Counted from the stretch's first letter, positions 51,524 through 62,312 are shown. The stretch is DNA of 64,000 bases from Pseudoalteromonas phenolica (GCF_005886345.1 NZ_PNEC01000036.1:1-64000); one strand, 5' to 3'. The notes: generated by a model from the letters alone, not told the origin. Made by a program: numbers and translations.

Positions 51524-53932
51524 ATGATAGGGCACTACTTACTGACTGCGGTAAGAGCAGCTAAACGACAGCGTTTTATATATGGTTTGAATGTTTTAAA
51601 TCTTACGATTGGCTTTACAGCGATATTCTTGATTGCCTTGTATATGAATTATGAATTGAGCTATGACAAACAGTGGTCAGGTGGGGCTGAAATATACCGA
51701 GTTGAGGTGGAAAATAATCAGCAACAAACGGTTACTCCGTTCTTTAATGCTCAATTAGCAAGTGAACTTAATAAAATAACGCATGTAGACAATGTTTATA
51801 AGCTGGCACCAATGAAAGATTGGTTTTGGTTTGATGATCAACTCCAAATCGAAGAGCAAAAGTATAAATTAAACAATGTGGTTGCGGCTTCTCAAAATAT
51901 AGCAGAGATATTTCCAGTTAATGTTATTCAAGGAGATTTAAGTTCGGCTTTGAGCTCGCCAAATAGCATTGCCTTATCTCAAAAGCAGGCGCTACGTTTG
52001 TTTGGTCAGACTGATGTAATAGGGAAAAAATTAAACAGAGCAACTTCAACCCTAAGTGTTAAAGCTGTATTTGAAGATCTGTCTGAACAAACGCATTTAT
52101 ATTTCGATGCGATTGTTCCGCTTGATGCGCAATATTTAGGGTACGTAAAGTCTTATCATGAAGATGCGTACATATATTTAAAAGTTGATGATGTTCGCTC
52201 AGTCACGAGTATTGAGACAGCCATTTCAGCATTGATAAACGCACAAAGAGATAAGTCGTTGGCTCGTGTATCCGCTCGGTTGAAAGCACTGACGCGAATT
52301 CATCTCGAAGGAACAAGCCAAGGCGAATTAAAAGCGGGTGGTTCACTGCGTGCAATTTTAATTTGTGTTGCTGTCAGCATACTACTATTCGCAGTGGTAG
52401 GAATAAACTTCTTCAATATGGCACTGGCTTCACTGAATAAGCGAGGCAGAGAGATTGGTGTACGTAAAGCGATGGGCGTAACACGCATGCAACTGTTGAT
52501 GCAGTTTGCAGTTGAGTTTGGCTTACTAGTAAGTATGACAATACTGATAAGCTTAGGTGTATGCGAGCAACTATTACCTTGGTTTAGCGAGTGGGTGGGT
52601 CGTTCAATTAATATCAAAGACGGTAGCCTCGTTCTTATTCCTCTATCAGTTAGCCTGATCTCGCTAGGCGCATTATTTGGTGCCATATCTGGTGTCAGAA
52701 TATTGCAAAAGCCAACTTCTTTTCTACTGTCAGGCTCTTTAGAGTCAGGTGCTCATGCTGCGAAAGGAAAGTATTTACTTGTAGGGTTTCAGATAGCCTG
52801 CGCTATTTCATTGATTATCGCGGCATTGACTATTAATAAACAACTACAGTTTATTAGTGCCTTGTCTTTTGGATATCAAACAGAACAGCGCATTTATATT
52901 CCACAAATAGAGCGAACAGCTTTACAAAAAGACAGTGCTTTGATTAATCGGTTAAATACGCTGAGTAGCGTTGAAAAAGCAACCTTTGTTGATAATGATT
53001 TAACCAAAGAAGTGCCTATTAGAATGTCATTATCTTGGATGGATAAGGGCATAAACCAAAGTGATATTCGGTTTTCGGGTGTTGGCTACGATGGCGCTGA
53101 AGTTTTAGGGTTAAAGCTGCTTGCAGGGCGAGATTTTTCTTCGAAATATCAGAGTGATTGGTATCACAGCACAGCGAACAATACGTACCAGGCTAGTGTT
53201 CTTGTGACAATGAGCTTGGCGAAAAGAATGGGTTTTAATAAACCAAGTAGTGCGCTTGGCTTTACGTTCACAAACCAAGATGGAAGTCGGCATCATGTCT
53301 TTAAAATTGTAGGTGTTGTTGAAGATGTCAAAGTTGGCAGTTTAAGAGAGACACCAGAACCGGTACTTTTTGTTTGTGGTTTATCTTGGATGGGTAAACT
53401 AGCTATCCAAATTAAGTTAGCTCAATCTGCTAATGCGGCTTCCGTCGACTCAATAGAGCAGATTATCGCTCAGCATTTTCAAATTGAAGCGATCCCGAGT
53501 CAAAGCTTATCTGAGAATTATTTACATACATATCAGCACGACGCTTTTACCGGACAAGTCATTTACTTATTTTCAGCGCTTGCGGTTGTGTTGTGCTGCT
53601 TAGGTGTTTTCTCTTTAGCTGCTTATGGTGTGAGAGCCAGACAAAAAGAGATTTCAGTACGAAAAGTACTAGGTGCAACCCGCTTTCAACTTGTGACTTT
53701 AATAACCAATGTGTACTTAAAATTGACGTTATCAAGCGCAGTAGTTGCAATTCCGATCACATATTTTGTCGTGACGGATTGGTTAGCAGGGTTCAATGAG
53801 CGCATCACACAAACAGGTTGGCTATACACAGTGGCAGTTTTATCTGTTGCTTTAATTACCTGGGCAACGGTTGCAAGCTTGGCGTTCAAAGCCGCCAGCA
53901 CCCGTCCTTCGTTAATTCTACGTTATGAATAA
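51524..53932 (+). CDS. ABC permease 2 of four (FtsX/MacB-like)
   Basis: 802 residues with the same architecture as permease 1: N-terminal helix, periplasmic domain, FtsX core (KRGREIGVRKAMGVT), second periplasmic domain, and C-terminal FtsX core (RARQKEISVRKVLGATR). The last 45 bases match those of permease 1 with only three differences, much closer than the rest of the genes appear, suggesting recent exchange or strong constraint. AAGGAAAATAAG precedes the ATG. The gap to permease 1 is 76 bases. Confidence 0.93.
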   Translation: MIGHYLLTAVRAAKRQRFIYGLNVLNLTIGFTAIFLIALYMNYELSYDKQWSGGAEIYRVEVENNQQQTVTPFFNAQLASELNKITHVDNVYKLAPMKDWFWFDDQLQIEEQKYKLNNVVAASQNIAEIFPVNVIQGDLSSALSSPNSIALSQKQALRLFGQTDVIGKKLNRATSTLSVKAVFEDLSEQTHLYFDAIVPLDAQYLGYVKSYHEDAYIYLKVDDVRSVTSIETAISALINAQRDKSLARVSARLKALTRIHLEGTSQGELKAGGSLRAILICVAVSILLFAVVGINFFNMALASLNKRGREIGVRKAMGVTRMQLLMQFAVEFGLLVSMTILISLGVCEQLLPWFSEWVGRSINIKDGSLVLIPLSVSLISLGALFGAISGVRILQKPTSFLLSGSLESGAHAAKGKYLLVGFQIACAISLIIAALTINKQLQFISALSFGYQTEQRIYIPQIERTALQKDSALINRLNTLSSVEKATFVDNDLTKEVPIRMSLSWMDKGINQSDIRFSGVGYDGAEVLGLKLLAGRDFSSKYQSDWYHSTANNTYQASVLVTMSLAKRMGFNKPSSALGFTFTNQDGSRHHVFKIVGVVEDVKVGSLRETPEPVLFVCGLSWMGKLAIQIKLAQSANAASVDSIEQIIAQHFQIEAIPSQSLSENYLHTYQHDAFTGQVIYLFSALAVVLCCLGVFSLAAYGVRARQKEISVRKVLGATRFQLVTLITNVYLKLTLSSAVVAIPITYFVVTDWLAGFNERITQTGWLYTVAVLSVALITWATVASLAFKAASTRPSLILRYE

Positions 53933-54021
53933 TTTCAAAAGTGTTGTCTAGCCACAACCATGGTCTATCGGTGTAACTGATAGGCCATTTTTGGGTGAGA
54001 GCAAGATCTAATGGGTGAGAT

Positions 54022-56448
54022 ATGTTGATATCACATGTAACAACAGCATTTAGAGTATTTAAACAACATAAGTTGTACTCGCTATTGAATGCCTTTGGGT
54101 TAAGCATTGGCTTGGCAGCTGCACTTCTGGTGGCATTATTTGCTGAGTATGAATTGTCGTTTGATGAAATGCAGCCCGATCATCAGCAAGTATATCGTTT
54201 GCATGTTGATGTGAATGTACCAGGTCTTGAAGAGATTCCGCTGACTATGGTGAACATCGCGCAAACTTTAAAAATGCGAAGTGATGTCGCCGATCTTTTT
54301 ATACTCGCGGATGTGGTCGATAGTGGTTTGTTATCTGAGCATATAAAAATTGCTGATCAAGCATTTAAGCTAAACAACCTGTACGGTACAGCGAAGAATA
54401 TTCGTGATTTTGTAAATATCTCTGTGATTTTAGGCGACCTTGAAGCGGCTCTTTCAGCACCTCAGCAGATTGCTTTGAGTCACAGTGAAGCAGAACGACT
54501 ATTTGGCAGTGCAGAAGGTGCACTCGGGCAAACGATACTGATCGAGGCAAAACGTTTTACCGTTAAAGCCATTTTTGAAGACTTACCTGATAATAGTCAC
54601 TTTTTGTTTCACGCTTTAGTGCCAATTGATTTCACAGAATATAGCGACATTTCTAGCTATATTTACCTCAAAACTCTACACAATGCTGATTTAAAAGCGA
54701 TAGAAAAGCAGTTAGCTGACCGACTCATTGAAAAATACCAACTTAAAAACAGTCAGCTTGAATACCGTTTAGTGCCTATGCGAGAGGTTTACTTTAAAGC
54801 CCATTCACCATTTGAGTTGAAAACAGGTGGTTCTGCTTTTTTAGTCACTTTGAGTGTGGTGCTGAGTGTTTTATTACTCGCCATTGCCGCAGCCAACTAC
54901 ATAAATATAGCGGTGTCGCAATTGTTGTATCGCAGCAAAGAGATCGCCATGCGTAAGACTTTGGGGGCGAGCAAGCGTCAGCTCATAGCCCAATTCTTGT
55001 TAGAAGCCTTATTGATGGTGATGTGTGCCACTTTACTTGCGGTGTGTTGGGTTGAACTGCTTTTGCCAAGTTTTAGTGACTTTGCAAATCGACCACTCGA
55101 CTTAGTGTGGGGAGCTTCAGAGTTTGCGCTGATCATAGCTATAACCGTTTTATTAGCATTCATTTCAGGTGCTTATCCTGCATATTGTGTCGCACTCGCA
55201 CCGTTAAACTCATTGCTTGCCGGGCAATTAAAAGCTGGCCAGCTAGTTCGAAAAGGACTATTGGTATTTCAGTCTGCGATGGCAATGGCCTTGATTGTTT
55301 GTACTTTGGTGAGTTTGCAGCAGTTGTCGTTCTTACAAAGCTTGTCGGTAGGCTATGACGCGACTGATCGCATTGTGATCCACGATTTAAGCAGTAAGCA
55401 ACTCATGGAAAAAGAACATGCAATACTCAATGAGATCCGTGCGCTGCCAGGCGTTACTCAAGTTACAACAACCGATACTGACTTAACCGACAGCATTTTA
55501 GAAAGCTTTTACTTCCGTTGGCCAAACGGCTATGAAGAAAGCGAACTGCCACCCACTATCGGCACTGGTTTTCATGCGGTTGAAACCTTAGGTCTAACAC
55601 TACTCGCTGGCCGAGACTTTTTACCAGAGTTTCAGAGCGATTGGCTGCACTATGTAAACGAAACAGTAAGAGAGCAATCAGACGCAGAGCAGGGCGAAGC
55701 ATCGCCTCAGGCAATGGCTATTTTGGTGACCGAGCAAATGGCTAAGCGTGCAGGCTATGACAATGTGAGTGAAGTGGTGGGTCTGCAAGTTCAGGGGCTT
55801 TATCGCAATATCAATGCAACCATTGTCGGTGTAGTCAAAGACATCAAAGTGGGCTCGGCGAAAGATGATTGGCTGCCTGTTTCATTTTCAGCGGGATACA
55901 GCTCGCAATCAACGGTTAGATTGGTGATAAGCACAGAGCAAGCAAACCTTCCGCAGTTATTTAATCAGCTACGCCAACTTTTAAAACAGTTTAACTTAAC
56001 CGCTGATCCGCAATTTAGTCTGATGCAGCAAGACTTGGCTAAAGTTTATCGCATCGAGCAAGACTTATTTGTGCTTATTCGAAACTTCTCTGTGCTGGCC
56101 ATGCTTTTAAGTTGTTTAGGTTTATTTGGACTCGCAGCATTTGCAGCAAAACGTCAGCAAAAGCAATTAGCAATAAGAAAAGTGCTCGGGGCAACACGCT
56201 TCAGTTTAGTGAATCTACTCGCTCGCGAGTTTTTAACCATAGTGCTTGCAGCAGCGGCAATCGCCTTACCATTTGCTTATTGGCTAATGGATAACTGGCT
56301 GCAAGACTTTAATGACCGCATTGAACAAACCATTTGGGCGTATGGCTTAGCTGGCCTAGTAGTGGCTGGATTCACTTGGCTCACAGTTGCAGCGTTAGCA
56401 TTTAAAGCTGCCAGTGCGCGCCCATCAGAAATTTTACGTTATGAATAA
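54022..56448 (+). CDS. ABC permease 3 of four (FtsX/MacB-like)
   Basis: 808 residues, same two-core architecture (YRSKEIAMRKTLGASK and AKRQQKQLAIRKVLGATR). The second periplasmic domain carries an acidic insert (EQSDAEQGEASPQ) absent from the others. It ends KAASARPSEILRYE. The gap to permease 2 is 89 bases. Confidence 0.93.
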   Translation: MLISHVTTAFRVFKQHKLYSLLNAFGLSIGLAAALLVALFAEYELSFDEMQPDHQQVYRLHVDVNVPGLEEIPLTMVNIAQTLKMRSDVADLFILADVVDSGLLSEHIKIADQAFKLNNLYGTAKNIRDFVNISVILGDLEAALSAPQQIALSHSEAERLFGSAEGALGQTILIEAKRFTVKAIFEDLPDNSHFLFHALVPIDFTEYSDISSYIYLKTLHNADLKAIEKQLADRLIEKYQLKNSQLEYRLVPMREVYFKAHSPFELKTGGSAFLVTLSVVLSVLLLAIAAANYINIAVSQLLYRSKEIAMRKTLGASKRQLIAQFLLEALLMVMCATLLAVCWVELLLPSFSDFANRPLDLVWGASEFALIIAITVLLAFISGAYPAYCVALAPLNSLLAGQLKAGQLVRKGLLVFQSAMAMALIVCTLVSLQQLSFLQSLSVGYDATDRIVIHDLSSKQLMEKEHAILNEIRALPGVTQVTTTDTDLTDSILESFYFRWPNGYEESELPPTIGTGFHAVETLGLTLLAGRDFLPEFQSDWLHYVNETVREQSDAEQGEASPQAMAILVTEQMAKRAGYDNVSEVVGLQVQGLYRNINATIVGVVKDIKVGSAKDDWLPVSFSAGYSSQSTVRLVISTEQANLPQLFNQLRQLLKQFNLTADPQFSLMQQDLAKVYRIEQDLFVLIRNFSVLAMLLSCLGLFGLAAFAAKRQQKQLAIRKVLGATRFSLVNLLAREFLTIVLAAAAIALPFAYWLMDNWLQDFNDRIEQTIWAYGLAGLVVAGFTWLTVAALAFKAASARPSEILRYE

Positions 56449-56484
56449 CAACTCAGATATACAGCAGTCAAAAGGGAACCCAGT

Positions 56485-58887
56485 ATGTTAGTGTCATATG
56501 TTACGACCGCTTTAAGAAGTTTTGCACAGCATAAACAACACGCCTTGTTGAGTCTGGTTGGGCTAAGTCTAGGTATGGCCATGCTAATGTTGATTGGGCT
56601 TTTTATTCAGCATGAATTGTCTTTTGAACAAGGCCTGCCGGATCAGCAAAATCACTATCGACTGGTGATGCATGCCCAAGAGAATGGCAACGAATATATT
56701 CTTACCACCCCAAGGGCACATCAGCAGTTGCTCGATATTCTAGGCGTAGAGTCGGTTTTTTATTTATTGAAAACGCAAATGGTCAGCGACGATAAAGTGG
56801 CGATTGGCAATAATGCATTTAAGCTCGCTGCAAACTATGCTGCGACCTCAAACTTAGCCAAATTAGTCAATATTGATGTACTGGCAGGCGACCTCACTAC
56901 AACCTTGAACACTCCCGAAAAAATAGCGTTATCACGCTCTGAAGCTGCGCGCTTGTTTGGGGCCTTTTATACTCCAGATAAGGTAATAGGCCGTACCTTA
57001 AAACTACAAAGGAATAATCGACTGCTTACGGTCAGTGCGGTGTTTGCCGATCTTCCTGTGAATAGCCATTTTTATTTTCACTCATTAACCAGTATCGAAC
57101 CCTATATGGGTATTCGCGGTAATGTAATGCACACCTATGTTGCGCTATTACCTAATACAAATATGGAGTTGGTTGCGCAGTCGGCAACAAAAATCTTTGC
57201 GCAAATTTGGCAATGGCAAAACATTGATTATTGGTTGCAACCTATCAAAGATATTCATTTGGGGCCTAACTTTGCCCAAGATATGAAGATAGGTGGAGAC
57301 GCCACATCTGTGATGATCTGTGCGGTTATGGCGCTGGTTTTATTGATCATCTCTTGTGTGAATTATATTAACTTCAGTGTTGCGCAGTCCTCTAATCGTG
57401 CCAAGGAGATTGGTATACGCAAAACCATGGGCGCGACGCGTGCTCAACTGATTACCCAGTTTATGAGTGAGTCTATCTTGCTGGCATGGTTCGCTATGTT
57501 AGTGGCCTGTGTGTTGGTTGAGTTATTTCTGCCTAGTTTTATGCAACTGATTGGCCGTCCATTGCCAGCGCTGGACTGGCCGATTTGGTTGGGACAGGTA
57601 TTCGCGCTGGCAACAGGAATTGGTGTATTGTCGGGCTTATACCCAAGTATGTACATGGCAGGGTTTAACACTAAAGCCATTCTAAATGGTGAATTAAAGC
57701 AAGGTCGACAAGGAGTGTGGATCAGAAAGGCTTTATTGTTGCTGCAAATGGGTTTGTCGGTGGGTTTACTGATAAGCGCTATGATGTTGAGTAAGCAACT
57801 GCATTTTTTACACTCTCTACCTGTGAATTACCAAAAGTCGCAGCAACTAGTTATTAATGATATGCCGCAAAAAGCATTATATGGAAAGCAAAGTGCATCA
57901 CTCTTGGCAAGCATTGAGTCTATTCCAGGTGTGACAGCCAGTGTGGCCATGGACTTTTCAATCACACAGTCTACCAACGCTGGTCTCTTCGTTAAGCTTC
58001 CTCAAACACCAGATACACCGTTGTCGCTTTCGCTTGCTGGGGTACATGGCAAAGTGGTTGAAACTTTGGGGTTAACCTTATTGGCTGGTCGCGATTTTTC
58101 TGACGAGTTTGCATCAGACAGATTCAATCGAGACACCGAGCAAGGCAGTATTATCGTGCCTGAATCTGTGCTCAATACGTTAGGTTTCAGCAGCCCAGAA
58201 GATGCGATAGCTAAACCAATTTCATTTTTTGCCGGACCATTCTCGAACGCAACAGGCATCATAGTGGGTGTGGTTAAAGACATTAAAGTCGGGCCTGTCA
58301 ATCATCATGGCGCCCCTGTGGTGTTTGTGAATGGTTTGGGTGTAGGCGGCACATATTCGTTACTGGTTAAAGTTGAAAGTCCGAACGATGCTCAGTTAAA
58401 GCTCGATTTACAAAACTTTGTGAAAGCGCGTTTAAACATTGCCCCTGTCGACATCTCCTTGCTCGAAGATGACTACCAAGCGCTTTATCGCGAGCAACAA
58501 AAATTATCTGAGGTGGTGGCTATTGGCGGTTTTATTTCATTGTTCCTAATCTTGATGGGCGTGTTTGGTCTAACTAGCTTTCTTGTTAAGCAGCGTCAAA
58601 AAGAAGTGGCTATACGCAAGGTACTGGGGGCAAGCCGCTTGGGGATCATTAATGGGCTAGCTAAAGAGTTTATGTTGCTGGTGTTATTTGGATGTGTGAT
58701 CGCTTGGCCTATTTGTTTCTTGATATTGAGTGATTGGCTAGCGAGCTTTGAGCAAAGTGTTACGCAAAGTATTTGGGTTTATATGGTTGCTTCTTTGCTT
58801 ATCAGTTTAATCACCTGGTTAACCGTGGCGGGCCTTACATTTAAAGCTGCGAGTATTCGACCTGCTCAGATCTTAAGGTATGAATAA
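56485..58887 (+). CDS. ABC permease 4 of four (FtsX/MacB-like)
   Basis: 800 residues, same two-core architecture (NRAKEIGIRKTMGATR and KQRQKEVAIRKVLGASR), ending KAASIRPAQILRYE. AAAGGGAAC precedes the ATG. It is the last gene of the ABC operon; the 86-base gap after it shows no strong terminator. Confidence 0.93.
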   Translation: MLVSYVTTALRSFAQHKQHALLSLVGLSLGMAMLMLIGLFIQHELSFEQGLPDQQNHYRLVMHAQENGNEYILTTPRAHQQLLDILGVESVFYLLKTQMVSDDKVAIGNNAFKLAANYAATSNLAKLVNIDVLAGDLTTTLNTPEKIALSRSEAARLFGAFYTPDKVIGRTLKLQRNNRLLTVSAVFADLPVNSHFYFHSLTSIEPYMGIRGNVMHTYVALLPNTNMELVAQSATKIFAQIWQWQNIDYWLQPIKDIHLGPNFAQDMKIGGDATSVMICAVMALVLLIISCVNYINFSVAQSSNRAKEIGIRKTMGATRAQLITQFMSESILLAWFAMLVACVLVELFLPSFMQLIGRPLPALDWPIWLGQVFALATGIGVLSGLYPSMYMAGFNTKAILNGELKQGRQGVWIRKALLLLQMGLSVGLLISAMMLSKQLHFLHSLPVNYQKSQQLVINDMPQKALYGKQSASLLASIESIPGVTASVAMDFSITQSTNAGLFVKLPQTPDTPLSLSLAGVHGKVVETLGLTLLAGRDFSDEFASDRFNRDTEQGSIIVPESVLNTLGFSSPEDAIAKPISFFAGPFSNATGIIVGVVKDIKVGPVNHHGAPVVFVNGLGVGGTYSLLVKVESPNDAQLKLDLQNFVKARLNIAPVDISLLEDDYQALYREQQKLSEVVAIGGFISLFLILMGVFGLTSFLVKQRQKEVAIRKVLGASRLGIINGLAKEFMLLVLFGCVIAWPICFLILSDWLASFEQSVTQSIWVYMVASLLISLITWLTVAGLTFKAASIRPAQILRYE

Positions 58888-58973
58888 TATAATTGATTAA
58901 AAAGTGAACAAAAGCTGCGTTTGCTTCGTTTAATAACTACACTCAAATAATACTTGTTGGTCAGAGGTGAGTT

Positions 58974-59270
58974 ATGCAAGCAACCGAATTGAAAATGCAG
59001 TTTGAAGAGCAAAACCTAGTTGCCGTTATTTTAAGTTACGCAGATGCCAATCATTATCTTGCGGGAGGTGTTGATACGAAAGGAAATTATTTCTTACTAG
59101 AGAATAAAAAGGGTCGTACTGAGACCTTTAACTCAATGCGCGAAGCCGAAATAACCTTAGCCGAACTCGGCGCTGTTAATGCGATTTTCGAAATGGAAAC
59201 TGCCTATGACGAGATGATAGGTAGCTCTAAAAATGAGCGTTGCAAAATGATGGTGCATTTAACCCATTAA
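58974..59270 (+). CDS. Small DUF6482-like protein
   Basis: A 98-residue soluble protein. The pattern of strands around HYLAGGV and YFLLEN, a helix SMREAEITLAELG, and the near-terminal AYDEMIG resembles the DUF6482 family as I remember it; the function is unknown. A good ribosome site (AGAGGTGAG) precedes the ATG. It is a single gene after the ABC operon. Confidence 0.72.
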   Translation: MQATELKMQFEEQNLVAVILSYADANHYLAGGVDTKGNYFLLENKKGRTETFNSMREAEITLAELGAVNAIFEMETAYDEMIGSSKNERCKMMVHLTH

Positions 59271-59454
59271 TTGGGACCCATTAACTGAATTTAATAGTAT
59301 ACATTTTTCTTTGTACCTTTCTTCTACTCGATGGCTTGCTGATTTTTATGCCCAAGTAAGCCATTTTCTACTCTGAGCACGTCATTTTATACTTTATATT
59401 GAATTTTTTATTACTAGAATAAAAAACGATCAATTAAAACTTGCTCAATCATAA

Positions 59455-59496
59455 AGGTTTCGTTTAAACTTTCGTAAAAGTTACGAAACGAAACTT
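59455..59496 (+). promoter_or_regulatory. Operator-like palindrome upstream of the DeoR gene
   Basis: GGTTTCGTTT at the left and AAACGAAAC at the right are inverted, with further CTTTCGT and TTACGAAA units between. It lies 25-66 bases before the DeoR start codon. TTTCGTTT/AAACGAAA repeats are the kind of site bound by DeoR/GlpR-type regulators. Autoregulation is inferred. Confidence 0.65.
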
Positions 59497-59520
59497 ATCA
59501 ATCGGCAAAGATAATGGATT

Positions 59521-60288
59521 ATGACTAAGCGTAATACTCAACAACGTCGTCACACTATTCTTGCTCGTGTAAATCAGCACGGTGAAGTTAGTGTCGAAGC
59601 ACTTGCTTTAGAATTTGAAACTTCAGAAGTTACGATCCGAAAGGACTTAACCGCCCTTGAAAAGAGCGGTTTATTGTTGCGTCGTTACGGTGGTGCGATT
59701 GCATTACCAAAAGAAATCGTGGCAAAAGGCGACGAAAAACGCGATACGCTTCGCAAAATGGCAATCGCCAAAGCCGCTTCAGCTTTGATAAAGGATCATA
59801 ACCGCATCATTATCGATAGCGGCCGCACGACAGCAGCGATGATCCCTGAGCTGTCTAAAAAACGCGGTTTGGTGGTCATGACCAATGCGATGAATATCGC
59901 TAATCGTTTGTTATCTTTAGAAAATGAGCCAACACTTTTGATGACCGGAGGAACCTGGGATCCTCATTCGGAGTCATTTCAAGGGCAAGTAGCAGAACAA
60001 GTTTTACGTTCGTACGACTTTGACCAGTTATTTATCGGTGCCGATGGCATTGATGTTGAAAGAGGTACAACCACTTTTAACGAATTAGTGGGCTTGAGCC
60101 AAGTGATGGCTGAGTCAGCACGAGAAGTGATCGTGCTGGTGGAGTCAGAAAAAATTGGCCGCAAGATCCCAAATTTAGAACTGCCATGGCAGCAAGTGAC
60201 CACCTTGATCACCGACAACCTCCTTGCAGATGACACACGCAAGGCGATCGAGGCAAAAGGCATACAGCTGATCTGTGCAGAGGCTTAA
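59521..60288 (+). CDS. DeoR-family regulator, probably of glmS
   Basis: 255 residues. An N-terminal DeoR HTH (about 5-60, EVSVEALALEFETSEVTIRKDLTALE, GLLLRRYGGA) is followed by a DeoR sugar-phosphate sensor domain (about 75-235, IDSGRTTAAM, MTNAMNIANRL, LFIGADGID). In marine gammaproteobacteria a DeoR regulator of this type precedes glmS and is thought to sense amino-sugar phosphates. It is 185 bases upstream of glmS on the same strand. Confidence 0.92.
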   Translation: MTKRNTQQRRHTILARVNQHGEVSVEALALEFETSEVTIRKDLTALEKSGLLLRRYGGAIALPKEIVAKGDEKRDTLRKMAIAKAASALIKDHNRIIIDSGRTTAAMIPELSKKRGLVVMTNAMNIANRLLSLENEPTLLMTGGTWDPHSESFQGQVAEQVLRSYDFDQLFIGADGIDVERGTTTFNELVGLSQVMAESAREVIVLVESEKIGRKIPNLELPWQQVTTLITDNLLADDTRKAIEAKGIQLICAEA

Positions 60289-60317
60289 TAAATTCAGACG
60301 ACAACACCTGAATTTAT
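60288..60317. terminator. Inverted repeat after the DeoR gene
   Basis: ATAAATTCAG and CTGAATTTAT form a ten-base stem around a ten-base loop, starting at the last base of the DeoR stop codon. It is AT-rich without a clear T tract, so it could be a weak terminator or a regulatory element before glmS. Confidence 0.5.
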
Positions 60318-60473
60318 AAATCATTATGACAACAGCCTAATTAGTTTGATGACGTGCAAACAATTCAACTACTTAACAGTGGCCGAATTATGTTCATCAA
60401 CTAAATTTTACCTAAGCTACTTGAAATTGCAGGTAGGGTAAATGGGCAAACAACATGCAAAAATGGAGCAACT

Positions 60474-62294
60474 ATGTGTGGCATTGTTGGGGCGGTAGCA
60501 GAGCGTCCAGTAAATAGAATCCTAATTGAAGGCCTAAAGCGCCTTGAGTACCGTGGCTATGACTCGGCTGGTGTAGCGCTGAGCTTAAATAGCGAGTTAA
60601 ATACAGTTAAAGCTGTTGGTAAAGTTGCTAACCTAGATTCAGCATTAACTGATGCGGGTGTTAAAGGCACAACAGGTATTGCGCATACACGTTGGGCAAC
60701 ACACGGTGGCGTAACAGAAGCAAACGCGCATCCTCACATTTCTCGTAACGAAATTGCGCTAGTACACAACGGCATCATTGAAAACCACTCACAGCTTCGT
60801 GATGCACTGAAAGGCGACGGTTACGAGTTCTTATCTGAAACTGACACAGAAGTCATGGTGCACCTAATTCATCAACTTCGTCAGCAGCATTCAACGCTAT
60901 TAGAAGCGGTAAAAGCAGCAGTAAAACAGCTTGAAGGTGCTTACGGTACAGTTGTATTCGACAAAGCAAACGACAATGAAATCATTGTTGCGCGTTCTGG
61001 TAGCCCACTGGTAATTGGTTTAGGTCTTGGCGAAAACTTCATTGCTTCTGATCAACTAGCGCTTCTTCCTGTAACACGTAGCTTTATCTTCTTAGAAGAA
61101 GGCGACGTAGCGCGTATTACTCGTGAAACGGTTGAGATCTTTGATAAAGATGGCAACCCAGTTGAGCGTGAAGTGGTTGAATCAAACATCACGCAAGACG
61201 CATCTGGCAAAGGTGAATACCGCCACTACATGCTAAAAGAAATTTACGAGCAGCCAATGGCAGTTCGTAATACGCTTGAAGGCCGTTTAGAAAATGACCG
61301 AGTTGCAATCGATGCATTCGGCGATAGCGCACAGCAAATCTTCAAAGATGTTAAACATGTTCAGATCATCGCATGTGGTACGTCTTACCACTCCGGTATG
61401 GTTGCCCGCTACTGGCTAGAACAGTTTGCTGGTGTTAGCTGTAACGTTGAGATTGCCTCTGAGTTCCGTTATCGCGAGTCTTTCGTTCACGAAAACAGCC
61501 TACTTGTGACGATTTCACAATCAGGTGAAACGGCTGATACATTAGCAGCACTTCGTCTTGCTAAAGAGCAAGGTTACATGGCTTCAATGACTATTTGTAA
61601 CGTGCCGGGTTCTTCATTAGTGCGTGAATCTGACTTAGCATTCATGACTAAAGCGGGCGCTGAAATTGGCGTTGCTTCAACCAAAGCTTTTACCACTCAG
61701 CTCGTTGGTTTATTAATGCTTACAGCCTCTATCGCACAAGAGAAAGGCCGTGATCAGAGCGTGATTGTGAACGCAATTAAGACGCTACCAAGCAAGCTTG
61801 AAGAAGCACTTAGCATGGCTGAGGGTATCGAAGGCTTAGCGGAAGAATTTGCAGACAAGCACCACTCACTATTTTTAGGTCGTGGTTCACAATACCCGAT
61901 CGCGATGGAAGGTGCGTTAAAGCTGAAAGAAATTTCATACATTCACGCTGAAGCCTATGCAGCAGGTGAACTTAAGCACGGCCCTCTGGCGCTTATCGAT
62001 GCAGACATGCCAATCATTGTTGTTGCACCAAACAACGAACTACTTGAAAAGCTTAAGTCGAACGTTGAAGAAGTGCGTGCACGTGGCGGTATCATCTACG
62101 TATTCGCAGACAAAGACACCGCGTTTGAGTCTGACGACACAATGCGTGTAATGAACGTAAACCATGTAGAAGACGTGATTGCACCAGTGGTATATACAAT
62201 TCCACTACAGTTACTTTCTTACTACGTAGCGGTTATCAAGGGTACTGACGTTGACCAACCGAGAAATTTGGCAAAATCAGTAACTGTCGAATAG
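60474..62294 (+). CDS. glmS: Glutamine-fructose-6-phosphate aminotransferase (isomerizing)
   Basis: Makes glucosamine-6-phosphate from fructose-6-phosphate and glutamine, the first step toward UDP-GlcNAc, whose last steps GlmU performs. The 606-residue length is typical. The nucleophile Cys2 is exposed after Met removal (MCGIVGAV). The glutaminase domain has HTRWATHG and NGIIEN, the two SIS domains have CGTSYHSG and SQSGETADT, and the C-terminus is [13 protein letters not shown]. No glmS ribozyme was seen in the leader. Confidence 0.98.
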   Translation: MCGIVGAVAERPVNRILIEGLKRLEYRGYDSAGVALSLNSELNTVKAVGKVANLDSALTDAGVKGTTGIAHTRWATHGGVTEANAHPHISRNEIALVHNGIIENHSQLRDALKGDGYEFLSETDTEVMVHLIHQLRQQHSTLLEAVKAAVKQLEGAYGTVVFDKANDNEIIVARSGSPLVIGLGLGENFIASDQLALLPVTRSFIFLEEGDVARITRETVEIFDKDGNPVEREVVESNITQDASGKGEYRHYMLKEIYEQPMAVRNTLEGRLENDRVAIDAFGDSAQQIFKDVKHVQIIACGTSYHSGMVARYWLEQFAGVSCNVEIASEFRYRESFVHENSLLVTISQSGETADTLAALRLAKEQGYMASMTICNVPGSSLVRESDLAFMTKAGAEIGVASTKAFTTQLVGLLMLTASIAQEKGRDQSVIVNAIKTLPSKLEEALSMAEGIEGLAEEFADKHHSLFLGRGSQYPIAMEGALKLKEISYIHAEAYAAGELKHGPLALIDADMPIIVVAPNNELLEKLKSNVEEVRARGGIIYVFADKDTAFESDDTMRVMNVNHVEDVIAPVVYTIPLQLLSYYVAVIKGTDVDQPRNLAKSVTVE

Positions 62295-62312
62295 TCAATG
62301 GTTTAAATTTTT

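Noticed and set aside
60289..60473. A glmS ribozyme in the glmS leader
   Set aside because: The leader is short with no recognisable ribozyme core, and this element is typical of Gram-positive bacteria.
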